This document shows, piece by piece, positions 1 to 5,845 of a stretch of 5,845 bases of DNA (position 1 is its first letter; every line of letters starts with the position of its first letter). The DNA is taken from assembly GCA_934271725.1 (NCBI GenBank), contig CAKQSC010000062.1, positions 1 to 5,845 of the forward strand. Direction: 5' to 3'. This DNA comes from an uncultured Clostridia bacterium (GTDB lineage: Bacteria > Bacillota > Clostridia > Christensenellales > Borkfalkiaceae). A program made the translations under genes and the position numbers. The notes beneath the pieces are model-generated. The model saw only the letters and a program-made list of their open reading frames with translations. It ran no database searches and was not told the origin of the DNA.

Positions 1-509
1 CGGTTACTATTTACGACGTAGAGCCGGAGGACGACATAGAATATTACTTCACGGTTTCGGGTATAGACGGGCAAAGGGTAAACGAAGTTACTATGAACGT
101 AACTTTAAACATAAGCGTGCGACTCGAAACGATTGCGACGGACGGTAGCGGAAAACATATCGATTATTTCGGCGGTTGGACGGTATACGACGAAAGCGAC
201 GGAATAAAAGACAAAGCGTATTTAAGAGTTTATCACGGCGGTGAAAGCGACAGTTCAAAAGACATTCGTCCGTCGGCTACGGGTAGCACGGAAGTCGATT
301 TTACGGGCAATATACTGTCGATAATAACGGATAACGAAAAAACTATAAACAAAACGGGGCTTGTAATGGGTTCCGACGACGGTAAAAAAGAGTATTCCTA
401 CCACTTGATTTTCACTCTTCCGAGGCAAAACGCGGAAAAGGAAAATTACGCGGGGGCGCGTGTGTTTTTTGAAATACAGGCGGTTGCCGAACAGGCAAAA
501 CAAAAGTAA
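1..509 (+). CDS. C-terminal part of a putative TasA/camelysin-like exported protein (5' end outside window)
   Basis: The frame is open from position 3 to a TAA at 507-509, giving 168 visible residues; the true start lies upstream. The ATG at 93 is internal: the frame runs through it and no ribosome site precedes it. The protein is acidic and rich in alternating beta-strand patterns, with no cysteine and no transmembrane segment in the visible part. Two patches recall SipW-dependent TasA/camelysin-type fibre proteins: YYFTVSG followed by NEVTMNVTLNISVRLE (about residues 14-40), and the C-terminal YAGARVFFEIQAVAEQA, which matches the usual final strand ending in an EAxQA-like motif in such proteins. 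Known members are secreted and polymerise into biofilm fibres; that role here is inference. The signal peptide, which would help decide, is not in the window. A general beta-sandwich surface protein is the alternative. It sits 31 bases before the next gene, probably in one operon. Confidence 0.8.
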   Translation, partial: VTIYDVEPEDDIEYYFTVSGIDGQRVNEVTMNVTLNISVRLETIATDGSGKHIDYFGGWTVYDESDGIKDKAYLRVYHGGESDSSKDIRPSATGSTEVDFTGNILSIITDNEKTINKTGLVMGSDDGKKEYSYHLIFTLPRQNAEKENYAGARVFFEIQAVAEQAKQK

Positions 510-524
510 TTTTTAAAAATATTT

Positions 525-532
525 AAAGGAGG
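525..532 (+). promoter_or_regulatory. Ribosome binding site AAAGGAGG that decides the start of the second gene
   Basis: A near-perfect anti-16S sequence ends 8 bases before the ATG at 541 but only 5 bases before an in-frame TTG at 538. The adjoining TTG-ATG pair is ambiguous; the spacing and codon type favour ATG 541. The gap between the two genes (510-540) is otherwise AT-rich and shows no hairpin with a T-run, so no terminator separates them. Confidence 0.8.
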
Positions 533-540
533 CCGACTTG

Positions 541-624
541 ATGCGTAAGCGCGCGGGTAAAAACTTAATAATTTTATTTGCGGTATTGTGCATTCTTGTC
601 GGTTTCGCTTGTGTGTCTGTTTCA
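541..624 (+). other. N-terminal signal peptide or membrane anchor of the second gene
   Basis: Residues 1-28 have the n-, h- and c-region layout of a Sec signal: positive charges at 2-4 and 7, then LIILFAVLCILVGFA and a short small-residue stretch VSVS. Cys24 follows GFA, which is a poor lipobox, so a lipoprotein is not favoured. Whether the segment is cleaved by an ordinary signal peptidase, by a SipW-type one, or kept as an anchor cannot be told from sequence. Confidence 0.75.
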
Positions 625-1509
625 AAATTCGTGTTGACCGATAAAAAAGAACTTGTCGGCGTGTACACGGATTTCGTTTTATCTCACGACGGCGACGGGC
701 AAACGGCGGTAGTCAAAAAAGACGCCGACGGGGACGTTACGGGCTATATCGCAACAACCGTTTCAAACTTCACGGAAGAAAAGGTTTCCAAAAGAGACGT
801 AAAGTTTTCTTTACGCGCGCCTACGGAAGAAGAAGTCGGCGCGGGTTACGTGGTAGACGCGTGGGGCGAAAAGCACGTTTTAAGCAAAGGAAGTCAGAAT
901 TACGAGGTAACGATAGTAGACGAAAACGACGCGGAGGTAACGGAAGACAGCGAAGTTACCCTTCTTAAAGCGAACGTGAGAAACAGCACGTCGATGCTAC
1001 TTAAAATAAAAAGAAAAGCGTCCGCCTCAACGGAAATGTCGGAAGAGGGCACGGAACAACTTTCAATAATATTACAGACAAGCAGACCTTATAAAGATTT
1101 GCAGGTGTTTACTATCAACACGACTATGGCGAGGTTGTCCGTAGGCGTGTATTCGGACGTTTACAACGGGTATACGAGAGAAACGGTCAATTTAAAGTCC
1201 GCCACGGAGTTCGTTAGGGACGGAAACTACGTCGACGGCGTATCATACCTTGCGGACGTGGAGTTTACTCTGACGGGAGAAGTAACTTTCGATGCGGTGA
1301 AGTATAAGGAAACTTACGGCGTAACGCCCGTATATGCGGAGGGTAAATATACTATTACCGTACGCGCGGGCGCGGACGTAAACCTGTATTTTTACGTTTC
1401 GGACAAGTGTTCGGTTAGCGTTTCGGCAACGATACACGACGGAAAAACGCCGGCGGGCGAAGAAAGGGTTTCGGGCGTTACCGAACAAAACGTAGTATTT
1501 GCGAGATAA
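541..1509 (+). CDS. Exported beta-rich protein of unrecognised family, possibly TasA-locus associated
   Basis: The gene encodes 322 residues from ATG 541 (an adjacent TTG at 538 is a less likely start) to TAA 1507-1509. The N-terminus has a basic stretch (RKRAGK), a hydrophobic core at residues 9-27 and a possible signal peptidase cut after SVS at 26-28, so the protein is exported or membrane-anchored. Residues 40-200 look like one beta domain: GVYTDFVLSHDGDG at 40-53, then GYIATTVSNF, RDVKFSLRAPTEEE and SIILQTSRPYKDLQVF. The pattern of a YTDF/HDG strand followed by a strand ending in SNF, just after the signal segment, recalls mature N-termini of SipW-dependent TasA-like proteins, but I do not recognise a named family. 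Residues 205-322 form a second beta-rich part without motifs known to me. No catalytic motif is visible. It is 31 bases downstream of the putative fibre protein and 15 bases upstream of the giant surface protein, so it may be a structural or assembly partner; this is inference. Confidence 0.9.
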   Translation: MRKRAGKNLIILFAVLCILVGFACVSVSKFVLTDKKELVGVYTDFVLSHDGDGQTAVVKKDADGDVTGYIATTVSNFTEEKVSKRDVKFSLRAPTEEEVGAGYVVDAWGEKHVLSKGSQNYEVTIVDENDAEVTEDSEVTLLKANVRNSTSMLLKIKRKASASTEMSEEGTEQLSIILQTSRPYKDLQVFTINTTMARLSVGVYSDVYNGYTRETVNLKSATEFVRDGNYVDGVSYLADVEFTLTGEVTFDAVKYKETYGVTPVYAEGKYTITVRAGADVNLYFYVSDKCSVSVSATIHDGKTPAGEERVSGVTEQNVVFAR

Positions 1510-1514
1510 AGGAG
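1508..1514 (+). promoter_or_regulatory. Ribosome binding site AAAGGAG of the giant surface protein gene, overlapping the previous stop
   Basis: AAAGGAG begins inside the TAA stop of the second gene (1507-1509) and ends 10 bases before the ATG at 1525. The overlap of stop codon and ribosome site, with a 15-base gap, points to translation from the same message and possibly translational coupling. It fixes the start of the third gene at 1525. Confidence 0.8.
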
Positions 1515-1524
1515 AACGGAAAAA

Positions 1525-1629
1525 ATGAAAAAAGAAAATCTGAAAAAGTTAATAATCGCCATTCTCGCCGTAACGGTTGTCGGCGTGTCCGTTCTCGCGA
1601 TAGTTTTCGGAATGAACAAAACTTATTCG
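1525..1629 (+). other. N-terminal signal peptide or signal anchor of the giant surface protein
   Basis: Residues 1-8 carry four lysines, residues 9-29 are almost entirely hydrophobic (LIIAILAVTVVGVSVLAIVFG), and MNKTYSAYTK follows. The hydrophobic run is long for a cleaved signal and could stay as an anchor. A cut near TYS or YSA at 33-36 is possible but lacks a clean small-x-small motif. Confidence 0.75.
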
Positions 1630-4600
1630 GCGTATACGAAAGTAATCGTTCCGCAAGGCAAAGAAGTTGCGGTGTACGTAAGCGGTAACGACGTAAAGAA
1701 AGCGGAGGACGGAAAAAATTACGTTGCCGATCCCGGCTCGACCGTAACGGTAACGGTCGTCAACGAAAGCAAACTGTTCGAGTCGATGACGATAAACGGC
1801 GTAACGTACGATAAACCCGTTGCGAAGATAACTCTTCCCGATTCGGGCGATCTTACCGTTTCGGTTGCGACGACGGAACCTTATGCGGAAGACAACGGTA
1901 AATATTTCGGCAACCCGTTTGTTTTGAACAAAGAAGCGGACGTCCTTGCGGTGTCGAGGATTCTCAACGGCTCGGGTACGGAATCGGATTACGAGCAGAT
2001 AGGCGCGAGAAACAAAACCGCAAACGATATTCGTTACGGATATTACCGTTTGGGAACGAACCTCTTTATAAGCAGTTCGGAGTTTTTCGGTCTGGGCTTC
2101 CGCGGAGGACTTCCTTTCGGCGGTTGCTTCGATTTCGACGGATACACCGCTACGATAAACCTCGTAAGAACGGAACACGTCAACGCAGAGTTTTCTTTCG
2201 ACGACAACGGGCTTCATATAGCGGATTACGGTTTCTTTGCGTTTGCTTACGGCGACGGGGAAAATCCCTGCCTTATAAGAAACGCGAAAGTGCAGGGCTT
2301 TATAGGTCTTAACACAATGGACAACGACGGAAGTATCGACCATACCGATCACGTAAACGCCGGCGGAGTTGCGGGTACTCTCGGTAAAAACGTCGTTCTC
2401 GACGGAATAGAGTCCACCGTTTCGGTTACGGCGCAAACGCGGTTTGCCGACTTGTATCTCGGCGGTGTGTTCGGTTTGTGTTCGTCTTCCGTAGACGAGT
2501 GGTGCCCCGTACGTTACGACGGAGCATTCAACGACGTGTCCGCCGTTACTTACGGAGAAAACGCCAACGCTATGGCGGGCAGTTTCGCGGGGGTTATTCG
2601 GAACGCAAGCATAAACGGCGTTACGATAGACGCCGAAAGGTCTATGGTGCTTGCGAACGCTCTCGGCAAAGTTTCCGGTTCGGCTATCGCCGGCGGATTT
2701 GCGGGGGTTATAGAACTCGGCGCGGACGCTACCGAATATCTCGGCGAACCTTCGCCTATGGTTATAAAAAACATAACGCTTTACGCCGAAATGGATTTTT
2801 CGGTCAGCGCGGTTATAGACAATTCCGAATCGAAAGGAAAAGCGAACATTGATCCCGACGATTATAAAAACGGTTCCGCGGCGGCGGTTTCGGGCGGAAT
2901 AGTAGGCATAGTCAACAGAGAAAGAAAGAATTATTCCGCGCTTGCCGAAAATATGAAAATAGAGTTTTCCGACATATACTTTTTGCGTTCGGACGCTACG
3001 GGCGAAGACGACGGTTTGAGGGGTGCGTCCTCTCAAAACAGACTGATGATAAAGTCCGCCACGCAGGACGGAAACTCTTCGGGAGCCGTTTATGCGGGCG
3101 GTACCGTCGGATACATTTTCGGTATCGGTAACGAGTATATTACAAGAAAAGTCGCCGATTCGGACATAAAATATATGTTTGAATGTTCGGTAGACATTTC
3201 CGCCGTTCAGAACGGCATAGGCCCCGCGTATGCTGGTGGCGTGTTCGGGTATAACGCGTTTCACTTCGAGCACGACGGAACCAACAACTTAAAACTCGGC
3301 ATAACTTCGCCCGAATACGATTACACCGTTTCCGCCGTTCAGTCGGCAACTTCGACGAAAACGAACGGCAAATATTACAACGTTTGCGCGGGCGGTTTCA
3401 CTTCGAGATTCAATATCGGTTATGCGATTAAAAACGTGGAGTTTCATATAGATAACGGCAAAATTACCGCGTACAGAGAAGTCGGCTCGACGGCGACGGG
3501 AGACGTAAACGCGGGCGGTGTCGCGGGCAGAGTTTCAGGAATGGGATCCGCCTCTACGAAAATAAACGATTATGACTCTAAACCATCTCAAAGCGGTGAA
3601 ATAGACAACGTTACGGTATATTTTTCGGATAATTCCTGCGTGGAAGCGTCGTGCTACTCGTACGATTCGGTAAACGAAACGAATTATCTCGGTAATAACG
3701 TGTGTGCGGGTGGCGCGATAGGTTACGTACTCGGCTATAAAAAGATAAACAACTTCTCCCTCGTTTACGACGGAACCGTTCAAAGAACGGGCAGAAGCGC
3801 GGAATATTTCGTTTGCGGTACTCAAAACGGCGCGAACAAGGCGGACAAAGACCTTAAAACGGAAGGTTTCGTCGGCGGAATGTTCGGGCTTGTGATAGAT
3901 ACGGTCGTAACGAACGTGAACCTTACTGGCGACGAAACGGAAAACACGGTCGTATATTTCACGTCGACAAACTCGCCCAACACGGCAAGCGTAGGCGGAC
4001 TTACGGGCGCGTTGTGGGTAAGAAAACTTTCCGTTCCTTCCACGGGACTTGTCGTTTTAAACGGAGCGACGGTGAAGAACGTTCACTCCGCGGGAAAAGC
4101 GTATTGCGAAAAAAATAACAGCACGGATACTTATGATATTTACGTAGGCGGTGCGTTGGGAGTATTTGCTAATCCCAACGAAAACAAAAGTATTACGATA
4201 ACGGACATAAAGATTGAGAGTTGCGTTGTTGATTCCATAGGCGAAAATACAATGCTTACTTATGCGGGCGGTGTCGTTGCGGGAATGTGGTGGGCTTCCA
4301 CAACCAAACTTTCTTACGGAATAGTAACTGATTCGGCGATAACCGCTTCAAGCATTACCCCGTACGCATATGCGGGCGGTATAGTCGGGCTTATGCAAAA
4401 ATCGGATATAAGTTGCTGTCTCACGCAGAATACGGAAGTAAAAGCGATTTCGGAGCAGGCTTCCGCATACGTCGGCGGTATCGTCGCGAGGGCGAAAGGG
4501 GCAAACGATAAGATAACTTATTCTTATTCCAACGCGTCGCTTAAAGCGCAGGGAAAAAACGAATCTTCATCCGTAAAATACGGCATTATAGCGAGAATGG

Positions 4601-5845
4601 ACAAAACGAGTACGACGGGCGACGCTACAAGCAACGCAAGCAAAAACTTTTTCGTTTACGAAACGGCTGGTACCGATCGCGCGTATTCTTCCGAAACGAC
4701 GGCTTCGAGAGCGTTGTATCTCGATTCGGCAAAGACGAACAAACTTTCCGTTGCAACCGGCGGTTCCGTAAGAGTTTTTTCCGCGATACAAACGGCGCAG
4801 AGCGGAGTTACGTCCATAAAATCTCACGATAAAAGCATTGTGTCCGTAAACGGTCTGTATGCGAACGGCGTAAGCGAGGGCGTCGCTTACGTAAGCGTTT
4901 ACTGTAAGATAAGCGGTGTCGAATATTTGCTTTGTTCCTACCCGGTAACGGTAGATAACGCTACGGAAAAGGGTAGCGGAATAACGCTTGTAACGGACGA
5001 CGGGAAACTCGTTCTCGCGCAGAAAACGGACGAATATATCGAATATACGTACGGCTCGGGTACAAAAGCGATTAAATATATTTATTTCCGCCGTAACGTA
5101 GGCAACTCCGATACGGTCAAAAAGGTAAACGCCGTGCCTTTAAACACGCAACATCTGCCTCAAACGGTAAAACTTTACGATATAACGGGTGTTGAAAAAG
5201 CAACCTATTTCGGCGATTCGACCACGGACGCAGAAAAACAGGCAAGAATTGCCGAGATAATATCCGCAAAAGGCGAACCGTGCGACGTTTCGGCGTTCAA
5301 CGGGCGCGCGAACGTCGGCTTCAATTATGAAAATTCGGAAGAAGGCGCGGTAAGAACTTCCGCTTACTTCTACGCAAACGATAACGTAAGAGAAAACACT
5401 ATAATAATACTAGAATGTACTTACGAAGGTCAGACTTACGGCATTATAGTGGAATTCGTTCCTAACAGACTTACGGGAATAAGAATTGAACCGGAAAGCG
5501 GAACGCCTCCTCTCGACGTCAAAACGGTAAACGAAACAAATCCCTTAACGGGCAAAACGGAAGATATCACTCACTATATATACACGGCGGGCGACGTTGT
5601 TCGTTTCAGCGCGACGCTTACGTACAGATATCCCGCTCCGCGTTCTTACGTCGTAGAAACCATTTACGGCGGAACGGGCGTAACGACTAACGGAATGGTA
5701 GTGGTGTCGGCAAACGGAGTTTACGGCATTACGTGCGAAGACCTTAAAAAGACGGTAAGCACTTACGTTGTCGTAGAAGCGAAAGAGGAAGTAAACTTTT
5801 CCTTCTCATATTCGGGAGGAGACGGAACTTCCGACCGTAAAATGG
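1525..5845 (+). CDS. Giant secreted GLUG-repeat/Ig-like surface protein, adhesin-like (3' end outside window)
   Basis: The frame is open from ATG 1525 to the window edge: 1,440 residues and no stop. The order of parts is: residues 1-35, basic N-terminus (MKKENLKK) and long hydrophobic segment, a signal peptide or anchor; about 38-115, a small beta domain (VADPGSTVTVTVVNES); about 130-215, the lead-in usual before GLUG arrays, with NPFVLNKEADVLAVSRILNG and then PFGGCFDFDGYTATINL; about 278-1024, some 16 GLUG-like repeats, probably a beta-helix or solenoid; about 1073-1143, a Big_2-like Ig fold; about 1144-1312, unassigned beta-rich sequence; about 1316-1421, probably a second Ig-like domain starting LTGIRIEPESG. 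GLUG proteins are known from bacterial adhesins and IgA-protease-type surface proteins; no protease motif such as HExxH was noticed in the visible part. Binding at the cell surface or in the matrix is inferred from architecture. The C-terminus, which would show LPXTG, SLH or another anchor, is missing. A general extracellular structural protein is the alternative. It is likely co-transcribed with the two genes before it. Confidence 0.93.
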   Translation, partial: MKKENLKKLIIAILAVTVVGVSVLAIVFGMNKTYSAYTKVIVPQGKEVAVYVSGNDVKKAEDGKNYVADPGSTVTVTVVNESKLFESMTINGVTYDKPVAKITLPDSGDLTVSVATTEPYAEDNGKYFGNPFVLNKEADVLAVSRILNGSGTESDYEQIGARNKTANDIRYGYYRLGTNLFISSSEFFGLGFRGGLPFGGCFDFDGYTATINLVRTEHVNAEFSFDDNGLHIADYGFFAFAYGDGENPCLIRNAKVQGFIGLNTMDNDGSIDHTDHVNAGGVAGTLGKNVVLDGIESTVSVTAQTRFADLYLGGVFGLCSSSVDEWCPVRYDGAFNDVSAVTYGENANAMAGSFAGVIRNASINGVTIDAERSMVLANALGKVSGSAIAGGFAGVIELGADATEYLGEPSPMVIKNITLYAEMDFSVSAVIDNSESKGKANIDPDDYKNGSAAAVSGGIVGIVNRERKNYSALAENMKIEFSDIYFLRSDATGEDDGLRGASSQNRLMIKSATQDGNSSGAVYAGGTVGYIFGIGNEYITRKVADSDIKYMFECSVDISAVQNGIGPAYAGGVFGYNAFHFEHDGTNNLKLGITSPEYDYTVSAVQSATSTKTNGKYYNVCAGGFTSRFNIGYAIKNVEFHIDNGKITAYREVGSTATGDVNAGGVAGRVSGMGSASTKINDYDSKPSQSGEIDNVTVYFSDNSCVEASCYSYDSVNETNYLGNNVCAGGAIGYVLGYKKINNFSLVYDGTVQRTGRSAEYFVCGTQNGANKADKDLKTEGFVGGMFGLVIDTVVTNVNLTGDETENTVVYFTSTNSPNTASVGGLTGALWVRKLSVPSTGLVVLNGATVKNVHSAGKAYCEKNNSTDTYDIYVGGALGVFANPNENKSITITDIKIESCVVDSIGENTMLTYAGGVVAGMWWASTTKLSYGIVTDSAITASSITPYAYAGGIVGLMQKSDISCCLTQNTEVKAISEQASAYVGGIVARAKGANDKITYSYSNASLKAQGKNESSSVKYGIIARMDKTSTTGDATSNASKNFFVYETAGTDRAYSSETTASRALYLDSAKTNKLSVATGGSVRVFSAIQTAQSGVTSIKSHDKSIVSVNGLYANGVSEGVAYVSVYCKISGVEYLLCSYPVTVDNATEKGSGITLVTDDGKLVLAQKTDEYIEYTYGSGTKAIKYIYFRRNVGNSDTVKKVNAVPLNTQHLPQTVKLYDITGVEKATYFGDSTTDAEKQARIAEIISAKGEPCDVSAFNGRANVGFNYENSEEGAVRTSAYFYANDNVRENTIIILECTYEGQTYGIIVEFVPNRLTGIRIEPESGTPPLDVKTVNETNPLTGKTEDITHYIYTAGDVVRFSATLTYRYPAPRSYVVETIYGGTGVTTNGMVVVSANGVYGITCEDLKKTVSTYVVVEAKEEVNFSFSYSGGDGTSDRKM
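2362..4596 (+). repeat. Array of about 16 degenerate GLUG-like protein repeats
   Basis: The core is (Y/N/C)-(A/V)-G-G-(V/I/F/L/A/M)-x-G followed by hydrophobic residues. The first Gly of each core falls at residues 280, 313, 352 (GS instead of GG), 390, 457, 525, 571, 623, 664, 729, 784, 824, 875, 915, 951 and 984, with a decayed last copy (VKYGIIARM) near 1016-1024. Most copies are linked by a strand of the type I-x-N-V-x-V, for example IKNITLYA, IDNVTVYF, IKNVEFHI and VTNVNLTG. Spacing runs from 33 to 68 residues, so loops of varied length are inserted between coils. The pattern matches the GLUG motif (Pfam PF07581) as I know it; a profile search was not possible. The expected fold is a beta-helix-like solenoid. 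Confidence 0.75.
4741..4953 (+). other. Big_2-like bacterial Ig domain within the giant surface protein
   Basis: Residues 1073-1143 follow the Big_2 plan: an opening strand (KLSVATGGSVRVFSA), then SIKSHDKSIVSVNGLYANGV and SEGVAYVSVYCKI, closing with YPVTV. The run of SIVSV, then a turn with NG, then G-V-x-E-G-x-A-x-V-x-V is the family's hallmark. Such domains are typical stalk or binding modules of exported bacterial proteins. It directly follows the repeat array, as is common in adhesins. Confidence 0.65.
5470..5787 (+). other. Probable second Ig-like domain near the visible end of the giant surface protein
   Basis: Residues 1316-1421 begin LTGIRIEPESGTPPLDV, which resembles the first strand of Big-type domains, continue with YTAGDVVRFSATLTYRYP, and end in a strand pair with TTNGMVVVSANGVYGI and KTVSTYVVVEA. 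The closing G-V-Y-G-I with a following V-x-V strand resembles Ig-like turns, but the domain is longer than a standard Big_2 and diverged. The call rests on pattern only. Confidence 0.4.

Noticed and set aside
93..95. ATG as start of the first gene
   Set aside because: The frame is open upstream to the window edge and encodes beta-rich sequence continuous with the rest; no ribosome site lies before it.
509..520. Palindrome ATTTTTAAAAAT in the first gap, considered as terminator or operator
   Set aside because: It is a short pure AT palindrome with no GC stem or following T-run; such words arise easily in AT-rich gaps, and the close ribosome site suggests read-through.
541..615. Lipoprotein signal in the second gene (Cys24 after GFA)
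   Set aside because: The residue at -3 is Gly rather than Leu/Val/Ile and the hydrophobic segment continues past the cysteine, so it does not fit a lipobox well.
2124..2852. Two plus-strand ORFs rich in arginine (2124-2312 and 2478-2852)
   Set aside because: They are frame-shifted readings of the NCG-rich codons of the giant gene, which turn GCG/ACG/TCG runs into CGN arginine codons; low-complexity products without features.
1549..3273. 574-codon minus-strand ORF
   Set aside because: It is exactly in register with the giant plus-strand gene, so its stops would correspond to sense TTA, CTA and TCA; it ends precisely at the TTA of codon 9 and stays open only because these codons are avoided. 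The product is Arg/Val/Tyr-rich with no recognisable domain, and the sense strand has clear protein domains and a ribosome site.
255..4827. Remaining minus-strand ORFs of 69-96 codons
   Set aside because: All lie opposite well-supported plus-strand coding sequence and show no recognisable motif or ribosome site.

Overview
The window holds three consecutive plus-strand genes that fill almost all of it. All three read as exported proteins of a low- to mid-GC Gram-positive bacterium. The strong AAAGGAG-type ribosome sites, heavy use of ATA for isoleucine and of NCG codons (GCG, ACG, TCG), and the protein types suggest an uncultured gut-type member of the Clostridia, possibly Christensenellales-like. 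That placement is inference from style; no taxonomic marker is present. The standard code fits: no in-frame TGA is needed and tryptophan is TGG.

Layout: (1) positions 1-509, the last 168 codons of a gene that begins upstream, a beta-rich protein whose C-terminus resembles TasA/camelysin-type (SipW-dependent) fibre proteins; (2) 541-1509, a 322-residue beta-rich protein with an N-terminal signal or anchor segment, of a family I cannot name; (3) 1525 to the window end, a very large secreted protein of at least 1,440 residues without its stop codon. The third has an N-terminal hydrophobic segment, a beta domain, about 16 GLUG-like repeats with a core of small residue-Gly-Gly-hydrophobic-x-Gly, then a Big_2-like immunoglobulin fold and probably a second Ig-like domain.

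The genes are separated by only 31 and 15 bases, each gap carries a ribosome site, and no terminator or obvious promoter is seen, so they are probably one operon. The reasonable reading is a cell-surface or matrix cassette: a candidate fibre subunit, an accessory exported beta protein and a giant adhesin-like protein. No enzyme motif, RNA gene, mobile element or CRISPR array was recognised. The minus strand carries only antisense shadows, including one of 574 codons that is explained by codon choice in the large gene.
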